From: JBHEMK01 sp046262635
GTDB lineage: Bacteria > Actinomycetota > Thermoleophilia > Gaiellales > Gaiellaceae
Assembly: GCA_046262635.1 (NCBI GenBank)
Contig: JBHEMK010000071.1
Coordinates: 1 to 34,109 of the forward strand
Direction: 5' to 3'
DNA: 34,109 nucleotides
Each line of letters begins with the position of its first letter. Within the stretch, counting starts at the first letter, position 1. The notes under the pieces were generated by a model. That model was not told where the DNA came from. It searched no databases and saw only the letters and a program-made list of their open reading frames with translations. Both the position numbers and the translations under genes were made by a program. Shown here piece after piece: positions 21,810 through 29,655 of this stretch.

Positions 21810-22973
21810 ATGACCGTTGCATTCATCGTCGACGCCGTGCGATCGCCGGTCGGGCGAAGGAACGGCAGCCTCTCTGCGCTGCGGGGTGACGACGTTTCCG
21901 CGCAGGTCGTCAACGGGCTGCTCGAGCGCACCGGGGTCGACCCGGCGGAGGTCGAGGATCTCCAGTGGGGCTGCGTGACGCAGGTCGACGAACAGGCTTG
22001 GAACATCGGCCGAAATGTGGTTCTCGCAGCCGGGTGGCCGGTCTCCGTGTGCGGCACGACCGTCGATCGTCAGTGCGGCTCGTCCATGCAGACGAACTTC
22101 AACGCCGCCTCGGCGATCTGGTCGGGCCAGCTCGACCTCGTCGTCTCGGGCGGCGTCGAGATGATGTCGCGCGTCCCGATGGGCTCGAACAATGGCTCAA
22201 TGTCCGAGGCCGTTCTCGAGCGTTTCGACATCGTGATGCAGGGGATCTCTGCCGAGGCGATCGCGGCGAAGTGGAACCTCTCCCGCGAGGCGATGGATCA
22301 GTTCTCCTACGAGTCCCACATGCGCGCAGCACGGGCGACGGACGAAGGGCGATTCGAGCGGGAGATCGTACCGATCGACCTGACCGAGACCAGCTCGGCG
22401 GGCGGTACCACGACGCGGACGCGCTTCGCAGTCGACGAGGCTGTGCGGCGTGAGACGACGCTCGAGAAGATGGCGTCGCTCCAGGCAGCGTTTGTCCCTG
22501 GGGGCAAGGTCACAGCCGGCAACTCGAGCTCGATCGTCGACGGCTCGGCCGCACTGCTTGTCGCCTCCGAGGCCGCGGCGTCGCGGCTCGAGCTCGTGCC
22601 GCGGGCGCGCTTCGTCTCGTTCGGGCTCGCCGGGGTCGACCCGCACCTGATGCTCCATGGCAATCCCGAGGCGTGCGAGAAGGCCCTGGCCAGGGCGGGC
22701 CTCGCCTGGGACGACATGGCCGTGATCGAGGTCAATGAGGCGTTCGCCTCGGTCGTCCTTCAGTTCCTCGCCGACACCGGGCTGGGCGAGCGGATCGAGG
22801 ACGTCAACCCCAACGGCGGTGGGATCTCGCTTGGCCACCCGCTCGGCGCCACGGGCGCCCGCATCACGGCAACCCTCGTCAGCGAGCTCGAGCGCCGGAA
22901 CGCGCGCTACGGGATCGCCTCGATGTGCATCGGCTTTGGCCAAGCGATCGCAGCGGTGATCGAGCGGGTCTAA
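21810..22973 (+). CDS. Acetyl-CoA acetyltransferase / 3-ketoacyl-CoA thiolase
   Basis: The 387-residue enzyme is a complete thiolase. It has VDAVRSPVGRRNGSLSALRG at the start, the acyl-accepting C89 in DRQCGSSMQT and NEAFASVVLQF. GGGISLGHPLGATGAR carries the catalytic His, and C373 lies in SMCIGFGQA. The usual CxGGGxG there reads CIGFGQA, a mild variation. It cleaves 3-ketoacyl-CoA with CoA, or condenses two acetyl-CoA. The next gene encodes the matching 3-hydroxyacyl-CoA dehydrogenase about 135 bp downstream, which fits beta-oxidation or a butyrate/PHA-type pathway. No enoyl-CoA hydratase is in the window. Confidence 0.94.
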   Translation: MTVAFIVDAVRSPVGRRNGSLSALRGDDVSAQVVNGLLERTGVDPAEVEDLQWGCVTQVDEQAWNIGRNVVLAAGWPVSVCGTTVDRQCGSSMQTNFNAASAIWSGQLDLVVSGGVEMMSRVPMGSNNGSMSEAVLERFDIVMQGISAEAIAAKWNLSREAMDQFSYESHMRAARATDEGRFEREIVPIDLTETSSAGGTTTRTRFAVDEAVRRETTLEKMASLQAAFVPGGKVTAGNSSSIVDGSAALLVASEAAASRLELVPRARFVSFGLAGVDPHLMLHGNPEACEKALARAGLAWDDMAVIEVNEAFASVVLQFLADTGLGERIEDVNPNGGGISLGHPLGATGARITATLVSELERRNARYGIASMCIGFGQAIAAVIERV

Positions 22974-23095
22974 CGTAACTACGAGGCTGCGGCGGCGACC
23001 GGGCCACCGACAGCCGCGGCCTCCGGGCCTCGGGAAGAAAGGCGGAGCCGGCGGGTGGGCGCCACCGGCCGGCCGCCCGCGCAGGTGACCGGCTG

Positions 23096-23101
23096 TAGGA
23101 T
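23096..23101 (+). promoter_or_regulatory. -10 box of the 3-hydroxyacyl-CoA dehydrogenase gene
   Basis: TAGGAT ends 7 nt before the GTG at 23109. It decides the start codon and gives the dehydrogenase a promoter separate from the thiolase. Confidence 0.5.
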
Positions 23102-23108
23102 CGCCGCT

Positions 23109-23963
23109 GTGCCGCGCGAGATCGGATCGGTCGGTGTCGTCGGGCTCGGGGCGATGGGCTCTGGGATCGCCCAGCTCTCCGTCGAGGCCGGGCTGCAGAC
23201 CGTCGGCTGCGAAATCTCGCTTGAGCTCGCCGAGCAGGCGCGCGACCGGATCGGCAACTTCCTCACGCGCAAGGTGGAGAAGGGCCGGCTGCAGCAAGCA
23301 GACCGGGATGCCGCCTTCGGGCGGCTGAGCCTCACTACCGAGCTCCACGACCTGGCCCGCTGCGACCTGATCATCGAGGCGATCGTCGAGGCGCTTGCGC
23401 CGAAGCAGGAGCTGTTTGCAGCACTCGAGCGGATCGTCGAACCCGACGCAGTCCTCGCAAGCAACACCTCCGCCCTGTCGGTCACCGAGATCGCCGCCGC
23501 GACGACGACGCCGGAGCGGGTGATCGGGATGCACTTCTTCAATCCTGCTCCGCTGATGCCCCTGGTCGAGATCGTGCGCGCCGAGCGATCCTCGGAGGAG
23601 GCCTGCGAGACGGGCTACGCCTTCGGGCAGCGGATCGGCAAGTCGCCGATTCGCTGCCATGACACCCCGGGCTTTGTCGTCAACCGGATTCTGATCCCCC
23701 TTCTGAACGACTGCATCCGCGTGCTGGACGAGGCCCGGGTGCAGCCAGAGGATCTCGACACAGGGATGAAGCGGGGCGCCGGCTGGCCGATGGGCCCGTG
23801 CGAGCTCGTCGACCTGGTCGGCATCGACGTCCACGTGCACGCCTCCGAGGCGCTCTGGGACAAGCTGCGCGAGCCTCGGATGGCCCCGCCCGCCCGCCTC
23901 GTGGCGATGGCGAACGCAGGTCTTCTCGGCCGCAAGACTGGACGCGGCTTCTTCGAGTACTAG
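23109..23963 (+). CDS. 3-hydroxybutyryl-CoA / 3-hydroxyacyl-CoA dehydrogenase
   Basis: The 284-residue enzyme has an N-terminal Rossmann fold with the NAD motif GVVGLGAMGSGIAQ, LIIEAIVEALAPKQELF and the Ser/Asn-containing SNTSALSVTEIA. The catalytic His is in GMHFFNPAPLMPLVEIV. The C-terminal dimerisation domain contains DTPGFVVNRILIPLLND and DLDTGMKRGAGWPMGP. It oxidises L-3-hydroxyacyl-CoA to 3-ketoacyl-CoA. The length fits the standalone Hbd type. GTG at 23109 is preferred over an upstream GTG at 23055 because it directly precedes the Rossmann fold and the -10 box. It works with the upstream thiolase. Confidence 0.93.
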   Translation: MPREIGSVGVVGLGAMGSGIAQLSVEAGLQTVGCEISLELAEQARDRIGNFLTRKVEKGRLQQADRDAAFGRLSLTTELHDLARCDLIIEAIVEALAPKQELFAALERIVEPDAVLASNTSALSVTEIAAATTTPERVIGMHFFNPAPLMPLVEIVRAERSSEEACETGYAFGQRIGKSPIRCHDTPGFVVNRILIPLLNDCIRVLDEARVQPEDLDTGMKRGAGWPMGPCELVDLVGIDVHVHASEALWDKLREPRMAPPARLVAMANAGLLGRKTGRGFFEY

Positions 23964-23967
23964 TCGG

Positions 23968-24216
23968 TTACGTCGCGCAGCGGGTCAGCGGCTCGACCTG
24001 TGGATGGCGCTCAGCCGCTTCCTGCCAGAGCTCGGAGGCTCGGGCCGAGGTGAGAAGTTCGAGGCTGACGGCGTGCATTGTCGCCACCGAGGCTGACTCG
24101 AGCAGGCGGGCCGCGGCGGCGACCGTAACGGACGCCCGCTCGACGGCGCACGCGAGCTCATCGAGCCGCCCGCTCAGGAGCCGCTCGGTCCGCCCGGTGC
24201 GCGTCGCCTCGGTCAT
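23968..24216 (-). CDS. Small helical protein, unknown function
   Basis: The 82-residue product begins MTEATRTGRTERLLSGRLDE and is mostly helical (LACAVERASVTVAAAARLLE, later SLELLTSARASELWQEAAER). Composition is protein-like rather than shadow-like. ATG at 24216 is preceded at 6 nt by GAATAT (minus strand), similar to other boxes here. The gene ends 4 bp from the convergent dehydrogenase stop. I do not recognise the family. Confidence 0.55.
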   Translation of the reverse strand: MTEATRTGRTERLLSGRLDELACAVERASVTVAAAARLLESASVATMHAVSLELLTSARASELWQEAAERHPQVEPLTRCAT

Positions 24217-24263
24217 CTCCCCATATTCACCGCTCGAGCGGACGGCCCTGCTACACGGGGCAC

Positions 24264-24900
24264 TCAGTGTGCCCAGATGTTCTCGAGCATCTGTGAAACC
24301 GGCGACGTCCGCGCCGAGGCCGCGAGGTTCAGCGCTCCCGCGGCGAGGACCTCGGCGCCGGCAGGGGTGTCGTACTCGGTCATTTCCGCCGTGCCGTCCG
24401 GGCCGAGCAGGCGCGGGTTCGAGGTCAGTAGCGGCGTTCGAACGCCAAAGGTCGGTGCGCGAGCGTCGATCTCGATCCCGTCCCGCTGAGGAGCCAGCGC
24501 GGTCGCCCGAGCAACGACGAACGGTGCCTGCGTCTCGGCCGTGGTTGGAAGCCGACATCCTGGACGTCCACCAACGCGGCCTCGGGCCGGCCGAGGCCGC
24601 AGCAGAGCGACGACTTCGTCAGGGTCTCGCAGACACCCGACTTCCCAGAAGAGGTTGTTCGCGGCGAAGAAGCCAGGTTGCAGGCGAGATCGCGGTAGCG
24701 CCCAAAGACTCGAGCATGTGGCGCGTCGCGTAGTCCTCGTGTCCCGGGAAGACGATCAGGTCGTACGCCCGAGCGAGGACGCCACTCGCGACCGCGTCGA
24801 CGTCGTCGTCGGTTACGAAGTCAACCTGCTTCCGCATTGCGCCAGCCGGGTGATGAAGGTCGTGTCCCCGTCGTGGAACGGAAGGGGATTCCAAATGGAG
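24264..24900 (-). pseudogene. Decayed gene resembling the C-terminal part of N,N-dimethylformamidase-beta-like proteins
   Basis: Reading the minus strand across frames gives a recognisable order. VDFVTDDDVDAVASGVLARA leads into DLIVFPGHEDYATRHM. After a frameshift comes YRDLACN, then after another FFAANNLFWEV. Next are REGIDARAPTFG-like segments (DGIEIDARAPTFGVRTPLL) and a tail, GAEVLAAGALNLAASARTS, ending NIWAH before the TGA at 24264-24266. The intact family has the same order: Asp-rich, GHE(D)Y, YRDLGGN, SANNFFW and an FAAGAF-like tail. At least two frameshifts are needed, so the gene is dead. Family naming is from memory of motifs. Confidence 0.6.
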
Positions 24901-25230
24901 GAACGGGGTCGGTTCGCGACGGGCAGGCTCGAGTTGAGCCAGCCGACCTGGAACAGGGAGTGAGAAGCGAGGGCTACCAGCGCAGCGGTCGCAGAGGTGC
25001 CGAGGATGCCGAGCGAGACGTCGGAACAGCGGCGTGCCGAAAGCGACGGCGCCCATGTGCATGCCTCCGTCGACGAGGATCATCAACGCCACCACGCCGA
25101 TCCGCTCGACTCCTCAATCGAGATCCAGTGCATCAGACCGCGGAAGACATCCGAGGCGACGGCCGCCCCGAGCAGGAAGATTCGCCGGCGCCGGCAGTGC
25201 TACCGCCCGAGTCAGTTTCGTGCCGAGTGG
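24901..25230 (-). pseudogene. Remnants of a membrane protein
   Basis: Three hydrophobic stretches occur on the minus strand in different frames: FLLGAAVASDVFRGLMHW (25178 down), VALMILVDGGMHMGAVAFG (about 25095 down) and SLGILGTSATAALVALASH (about 25020 down), the last running into SLFQVGWLNSSLPVAN. A stop follows the first. They look like transmembrane segments of one decayed gene. Whether it was separate from the formamidase-like remnant is unclear. Confidence 0.4.
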
Positions 25231-25374
25231 GGGAGGGAGAAGGCAGCTGCGACCCGAACACGATTGTCCGAAGTCGAAGATCTCGTCCACGTCGCCGACT
25301 TATCCAGCCGCTAACGATTTCTTTACTTTCCGTTGAACGAAGGGAAAACTCCGGCGACGATACTCCGGTCAGGC
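25231..25374 (+). promoter_or_regulatory. Upstream region of the secreted protein/two-component operon
   Basis: The stretch 25305-25345 is AT-rich for this DNA. TTGAAC (25333-25338) and GATACT (25359-25364) are possible -35 and -10 elements, 20 bp apart, with the -10 ending 10 nt before the ATG at 25375. The long spacer makes this weak. Confidence 0.3.
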
Positions 25375-25866
25375 ATGCGGCGACTCGTCGTCATCTTCGC
25401 GTCCCTGATGCTGCTCGCACCGGTGTCGGCGCTCGCGCTGCCGGGCTCCGCAGGGGACGGGACGCTTGCGGTGCGGCACGCGAGCGGCGATTCCGGGCAA
25501 GTCGTCGTTCAGCTGAACCTGACCGGCTCGGTCGTCGGCCAGCTCGATGCCGGGAGGATCCGGATCACCGACGCCGACCTCACGGACGGGGCCGCCGTGG
25601 ACGTGGCCGGGGCCGAGCGCACGGTCGCCGTCGGCAACGCGACCGTCTACTCTGGCACGAACATCCGCTTCCGTGCGATCGGCGGCCTCTTCCGGATTGC
25701 GATCATCGGGCGCGGGATCGACGTCAACGCAGTCGGCCAGGGCTCCGTCTACCTCGCCGGCTCGGCGCTCTTCCCGGCGAACGACGGCAAGTACTCGCTG
25801 AACGGCGGGGACTGGAAGTCGCTGCCCGACACAGGCGTCAGGTTCCCGTTCAGCGCCGGCACGTAG
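25375..25866 (+). CDS. Secreted protein of unknown function, linked to a two-component system
   Basis: The 163-residue product starts MRRLVVIFASLMLLAPVSAL, a good signal peptide with cleavage near ALA-LPG. The mature part is rich in Gly, Val and Asp with regular beta-strand pattern (GQVVVQLNLTGSVVGQLDAG, then VNAVGQGSVYLAGSALFP). It has no cysteine. It lies 2 bp from the response regulator start, so it is part of that operon. It might be the signal-sensing partner or an output of the system; this is inference. I do not recognise a named family. Confidence 0.75.
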   Translation: MRRLVVIFASLMLLAPVSALALPGSAGDGTLAVRHASGDSGQVVVQLNLTGSVVGQLDAGRIRITDADLTDGAAVDVAGAERTVAVGNATVYSGTNIRFRAIGGLFRIAIIGRGIDVNAVGQGSVYLAGSALFPANDGKYSLNGGDWKSLPDTGVRFPFSAGT

Positions 25867-25868
25867 CC

Positions 25869-26573
25869 ATGTCATCGAAGCCCGAGACGGTCCTCGTTGT
25901 CGAGGACGAGGCGTCGATCGCCTCGTTCGTCGCCGCGTATCTGAAGAACGCCGGCTACGTCGTCCGCACGGCCGCGACCGGCAAAGACGCACTCAGGCAG
26001 GTCGCGGCCGAGAAGCCGTCGCTCGTCGTCCTCGACCTCATGCTTCCCGACATCGACGGGGTCGAGGTCTGCAAGCGCATCCGCCAGGCCTCCGACCTGC
26101 CGATTCTCATGCTGACGGCGCGGGACGAGGACGTCGACAAGATCATCGGCCTCGAGGTCGGGGCGGATGACTACCTGACCAAGCCGTTCAACCCGCGCGA
26201 ACTGGTTGCGCGCGTGCGCGCGATCCTGCGCAGGGCGACCCCTGAACGGGCCGAGCGCGAGAGCGCCCAGATTCGCCACGGCGACCTCGCGGTCGACGCC
26301 GGACGCCGTGAGGTCAAGGTCGGCGAGACGGAAGTGCAGCTTGCCCCGAAGGAGTTCGACCTGCTCTGGGAGCTGCTCGACCATCGCGGGCTCGTGCTTA
26401 CCCGCGATCAGCTGCTCGAACGCGTCTGGGGCTACACCTTCGCTGGTGACACGCGCACCGTTGATGTCCACGTCCGCCAGGTGCGACGCAAGCTCGGGGA
26501 GGCTTCGCCTATCGTCACCGTCTGGGGTGTCGGCTACAAGGTCTCGCCCGCCCGGGACGCGACACCCGCCTAG
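25869..26573 (+). CDS. OmpR/PhoB-family response regulator
   Basis: The 234-residue protein has a receiver domain (residues about 7-120) with the acidic pocket VEDE, phospho-acceptor D56 in LVVLDLMLPDIDG, the Thr of LMLTAR and the Lys of DDYLTKPF. The C-terminal winged-helix DNA-binding domain (about 135-228) contains LAPKEFDLLWELLDHRG, VLTRDQLLERVWGY and TVDVHVRQVRRKLG. It should be phosphorylated by the histidine kinase encoded 17 bp downstream. The ATG is 2 bp after the stop of the secreted-protein gene. The frame is open far upstream, but only this start fits the domain. Confidence 0.94.
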   Translation: MSSKPETVLVVEDEASIASFVAAYLKNAGYVVRTAATGKDALRQVAAEKPSLVVLDLMLPDIDGVEVCKRIRQASDLPILMLTARDEDVDKIIGLEVGADDYLTKPFNPRELVARVRAILRRATPERAERESAQIRHGDLAVDAGRREVKVGETEVQLAPKEFDLLWELLDHRGLVLTRDQLLERVWGYTFAGDTRTVDVHVRQVRRKLGEASPIVTVWGVGYKVSPARDATPA

Positions 26574-26590
26574 CCGCGTTGGTCTCTAGC

Positions 26591-27964
26591 ATGCGACCGA
26601 TGTTTCGGTCGCTCCGGTTCAGGCTGCCGGCGCTCTTCCTGCTTGGCTTCGTGATCGCCGGACTCGTGGCGACCGCGATCTCCGTGCGCTTCTTCCAGTC
26701 GTACACCCGAGCGCGGGCCTTCGATGAGCTTGCGGGCGAGGGCGCCGGGATCGTGCAGCTCTACACGCTCAACCCTTCGACCGACAAGAAGAACACGATC
26801 GCACCCAGGAAACTCGAGCGCGCGATCGGAGGCGACAAGATCTTCTTCACCCCGGTCGTGCGGAACTTCCCGTTGCTTGAAGGCGTTCCGGAGGTGCCGG
26901 CTGGGACGATTAGCATGAAGGAGGTTGCGCGGAAGGAGAGGGTCAGCTTCGAGTTCACCTTTCACAGCCGCCGCTACCTTGGCGTCGCGCGTCCGCTCGA
27001 ACTCGGCAATCAGCTCTTCGGCGCAGTCGTCGTCGCCAAGCCGACCTCGGCGTTGCGCAGTCGGCTCCTGACGCTCGTCGGCCAGCTCGCGATCGCGCTC
27101 GCCGGCGGCTTCGTCGTCGCGATGCTGCTCGCGCTCTACCTCTCGCGGCGGATCTCGCGGCCGCTCACGTCCCTGTCGCGGGCCGCGGATCAGGTCGCGG
27201 CTGGCCGGCGCGACGTCACCCTCCCGCAGGTGCCCGGCGGCGGGGAGATCGCGCACCTTGCTGATCGGTTTCGGGAGATGCAGGGTCGCATTGGCGAGGC
27301 CGAGGAGCTCGAGCGCAACTTTCTGATGAGCATCTCGCACGAGCTCCGCACGCCGCTGACGGCGATCCAGGGTCATGTCGCCGCGCTGCGGGAGGGCGTG
27401 TTCGACGAGGTGGAGGCCAAGGAGGCCTCCCTCGCCGTCGTCGCGCAGGAGACCGAGCGGCTCGGCCGCCTTGTCGGCGACGTCCTGGACCTCGCCAAGC
27501 TCGACGCGCACCGCTTCACGGTCCTGCACGAGGAGGTCGATATGGAGCGTCTCGTCGAGCGCGCCTATGCGGCATTCGGCGAGGAGGCACGTCGGCGGTC
27601 GGTCGACTACCGGCGTGAGATCCGGGCGAAGCCGACGATCGTCACCGACGGCGACCGCGTGCTTCAAATCATCTCCAACCTGCTTTCGAACGCGTTTCGC
27701 TGGACGCCAGAGGGCGGCGTCGTGGAGCTCTCGCTCGGAGCGGCGAACGGCTCGATCTCGGTCGATGTCGTCGACACCGGCCCGGGAATTCCGGTCGCGG
27801 AGCGCGACCGGATCTTCCGCCCGTTCTGGTCGCGCGACGGGGGTGGCACGGGCCTCGGGCTGGCGATTGCGCACGAGTTGGCGCTCGCGCTCGGAGGACG
27901 GATCGAGTTGGACTCCCTGCCGGGCCGTGGCAGTCGCTTCCGGCTCGTGCTCCCGTCGACCTAG
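26591..27964 (+). CDS. Sensor histidine kinase (HAMP, EnvZ/BaeS type)
   Basis: The 457-residue membrane kinase has a first transmembrane helix at about residues 10-32, an extracytoplasmic sensor of about 130 residues, and a second helix near 165-185. A HAMP domain (LSRRISRPLTSLSRAADQVAAG) follows. HisKA carries H250 in SISHELRTPLTAIQGH. The HATPase domain has ISNLLSNAFRWTPEGG (N box), DTGPGIP and GGGTGLGLAIAHELALALGG. It pairs with the OmpR-type regulator. The sensor contains KNTIAPRKLERAIGGDKIFF, with no known ligand motif. ATG at 26591 is chosen; a TTG at 26579 and an ATG at 26600 are alternatives. Confidence 0.92.
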   Translation: MRPMFRSLRFRLPALFLLGFVIAGLVATAISVRFFQSYTRARAFDELAGEGAGIVQLYTLNPSTDKKNTIAPRKLERAIGGDKIFFTPVVRNFPLLEGVPEVPAGTISMKEVARKERVSFEFTFHSRRYLGVARPLELGNQLFGAVVVAKPTSALRSRLLTLVGQLAIALAGGFVVAMLLALYLSRRISRPLTSLSRAADQVAAGRRDVTLPQVPGGGEIAHLADRFREMQGRIGEAEELERNFLMSISHELRTPLTAIQGHVAALREGVFDEVEAKEASLAVVAQETERLGRLVGDVLDLAKLDAHRFTVLHEEVDMERLVERAYAAFGEEARRRSVDYRREIRAKPTIVTDGDRVLQIISNLLSNAFRWTPEGGVVELSLGAANGSISVDVVDTGPGIPVAERDRIFRPFWSRDGGGTGLGLAIAHELALALGGRIELDSLPGRGSRFRLVLPST

Positions 27965-28428
27965 GTGCTGCCGGAGCCGGCGCTCGGCGGCCGGCGCTCC
28001 TCGATGCGGTAGACGATCGCGCCGCTCCGCTCCTCGAGGCTCTTCTCCAGCCTCGCCAACCGGTCGTCGACGCCCTTCCAGCCGGACGCGACCAGATCGA
28101 CGAGCAGTGCGAGGTCGTCGACCCGCGCGTGGCGCTCGGCGAGCTGGTCGCCCTCGATCCGCTCAAGCCGGCGGATCGCCTGGTTGGTCAGACCCCGCAC
28201 CTCGGCCAGGTGGCGGGCGACGGGCAGCACCTGTGCGCGGAGGCCGTCTTCGACCGCGTTGCCGACCTTGTCCGGCAGTGTCGCCTCCAGCTCGGCGGCG
28301 GTCTGCGCGAGCGCTTCGATCTGCATGCGGGCCCGTTCGAGCGCGGCGTCGGCGGCGCCCGGCTCCAGCCTGCCCTCGGCCGCACCGGCGATCCGCTCCT
28401 TCGCCCGCTCGAACGCGTCCTCGTCCAT
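27961..28428 (-). CDS. Coiled-coil protein, unknown function
   Basis: The 155-residue product is almost entirely charged helix (MDEDAFERAKERIAGAAEGR, later TNQAIRRLERIEGDQLAERH and VDDRLARLEKSLEERSGAI), consistent with a coiled coil. No signal peptide or membrane segment is visible. The start at 28428 lies 8 nt from TACCCT (minus strand), and the gene diverges from queA, 27 bp apart. Its last 4 bases overlap the end of the convergent histidine kinase gene. Composition and a defined start support a real gene; the function is unknown. Confidence 0.68.
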   Translation of the reverse strand: MDEDAFERAKERIAGAAEGRLEPGAADAALERARMQIEALAQTAAELEATLPDKVGNAVEDGLRAQVLPVARHLAEVRGLTNQAIRRLERIEGDQLAERHARVDDLALLVDLVASGWKGVDDRLARLEKSLEERSGAIVYRIEERRPPSAGSGST

Positions 28429-28436
28429 GGGCAGGA

Positions 28437-28446
28437 AGGGTAACGT
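28437..28446. promoter_or_regulatory. Overlapping divergent -10 boxes, queA / coiled-coil gene
   Basis: On the minus strand TACCCT (28437-28442) ends 8 nt before the ATG at 28428. On the plus strand TAACGT (28441-28446) ends 9 nt before the queA ATG. The boxes share two bases. Confidence 0.45.
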
Positions 28447-28455
28447 CGCCGTCGG

Positions 28456-29388
28456 ATGAAGGCGAGCGAGCTGGATTATGACCTCCCGCGAGAGTTGATC
28501 GCGCAGCGGCCGGCGGCGCGGCGCGACGCGTCCAGGCTGCTGGTCTACGAACGCTCGACCGGGACGGTGCGACACCGCCTCTTCGCGGAGCTGCCCGGGG
28601 AGCTCCGCGGTCAGCTTGTCGTCGTCAATGATTCGAGGGTCGTCCCGGCGAGGATCCCGATCGACTCTCCGAAGGGTGAGGTCCTGCTCCTCGAGCGGCT
28701 CGAGGGCGACCTCTGGGAGGGACTCGCGCGACCGACCCGCCGACTGAGGCCCGGCCGGCGCTACGGTCCGGTCGAGCTGCTGGAGCATCTCGGCGAGGGA
28801 CGCTGGCGCCTACGTCTCGAGGGCGACCCCGCGGGTGAGACGCCGCTGCCGCCCTATATCACCGCACCGCTCGGGGATCCCGACCGGTACCAGACGGTCT
28901 ATGCCAGGACGCCCGGGTCGGCGGCCGCGCCGACGGCCGGGCTCCATTTCACGCCGGGACTGCTCGACGCGCTCGAGGTCGAGCGCGTGACGCTCCACGT
29001 CGGGCTCGATACGTTCCGGCCGCTGGCCGTCGAGGAGCTGGCGGAGCACCACATCCACGGGGAGCGCTACGAGGTGGAGCCGGCGGCGTGGGCCCGAATC
29101 AACGCGGCGGAGCGGGTGCTTGCTGTTGGGACGACGACCGTGCGCGTGCTCGAGACGCTGGCGCGCGGCGGGCCGCTCGCCGGGCGCACCGAACTCTTCG
29201 TCACGCCGGGGTTCGAGTTCCGGCGGGTCGACGCGCTGCTGACCAACTTCCATCTGCCACGCTCTACCTTGTTGGCGCTCGTGATGGCCTTCGCGGGGAT
29301 CGAGGAGACGCGCTGCCTCTACCGACTCGCGATCGACGGGCGTTACCGCTTCTACTCGTTCGGGGACGCGATGCTGATCCTTTCCTAG
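28456..29388 (+). CDS. queA: tRNA preQ1(34) S-adenosylmethionine ribosyltransferase-isomerase QueA
   Basis: The 310-residue enzyme has the hallmark start ELDYDLPRELIAQRPAARRD with SRLLVY, then VVVNDSRVVPAR. Next come PLPPYI, DPDRYQTVYA, the central APTAGLHFTPGLL, LHVGLDTFRP and AVGTTTVRVLETLA. The end has LTNFHLPRSTLLALVMAFAG and YRFYSFGDAMLI. QueA moves the ribosyl part of SAM onto preQ1 in tRNA to give epoxyqueuosine. It is shorter than the usual 340-350 residues, as loops in the middle are trimmed, but all conserved blocks are present. tgt follows 267 bp downstream. Confidence 0.95.
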   Translation: MKASELDYDLPRELIAQRPAARRDASRLLVYERSTGTVRHRLFAELPGELRGQLVVVNDSRVVPARIPIDSPKGEVLLLERLEGDLWEGLARPTRRLRPGRRYGPVELLEHLGEGRWRLRLEGDPAGETPLPPYITAPLGDPDRYQTVYARTPGSAAAPTAGLHFTPGLLDALEVERVTLHVGLDTFRPLAVEELAEHHIHGERYEVEPAAWARINAAERVLAVGTTTVRVLETLARGGPLAGRTELFVTPGFEFRRVDALLTNFHLPRSTLLALVMAFAGIEETRCLYRLAIDGRYRFYSFGDAMLILS

Positions 29389-29655
29389 GGCGCAGTACCA
29401 CGGCGGGGGGCGCGTCCTGGAGCCCGGAGAAGCGCGGGCTGCCGCTGCCGTGCACGCGCAGAGGGCCGTCTCTTCGGCTCCAGATCGCTCGCGATGGCCG
29501 GTCGCGTCCCCGTGCCCCGGCTCGCCGTAACCGAACAATCCACGCCGATCGTGAGGGTGAACGTGAGGATGTTCCGCCGGTTTGGCCGCAGACGATCCCA
29601 GCGGCCGTCCTGAGCGTCGCAAGGATCATTCGACGGGAGGGTACGCTCGCCGCCG
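29389..29655 (+). other. Intergenic region between queA and tgt
   Basis: No gene or clear terminator is seen in these 267 bp. TACGCT (29642-29647) ends 8 nt before the tgt ATG and is the likely -10 box of the tgt-yajC-secDF operon. I see no preQ1 riboswitch-like motif. Confidence 0.45.

Noticed and set aside
22197..23840. Minus-strand frame of 547 codons
   Set aside because: It is antisense to the thiolase and the 3-hydroxyacyl-CoA dehydrogenase; no protein-like motif.
26570..27874. Minus-strand frame of 434 codons
   Set aside because: It is antisense to the histidine kinase gene.
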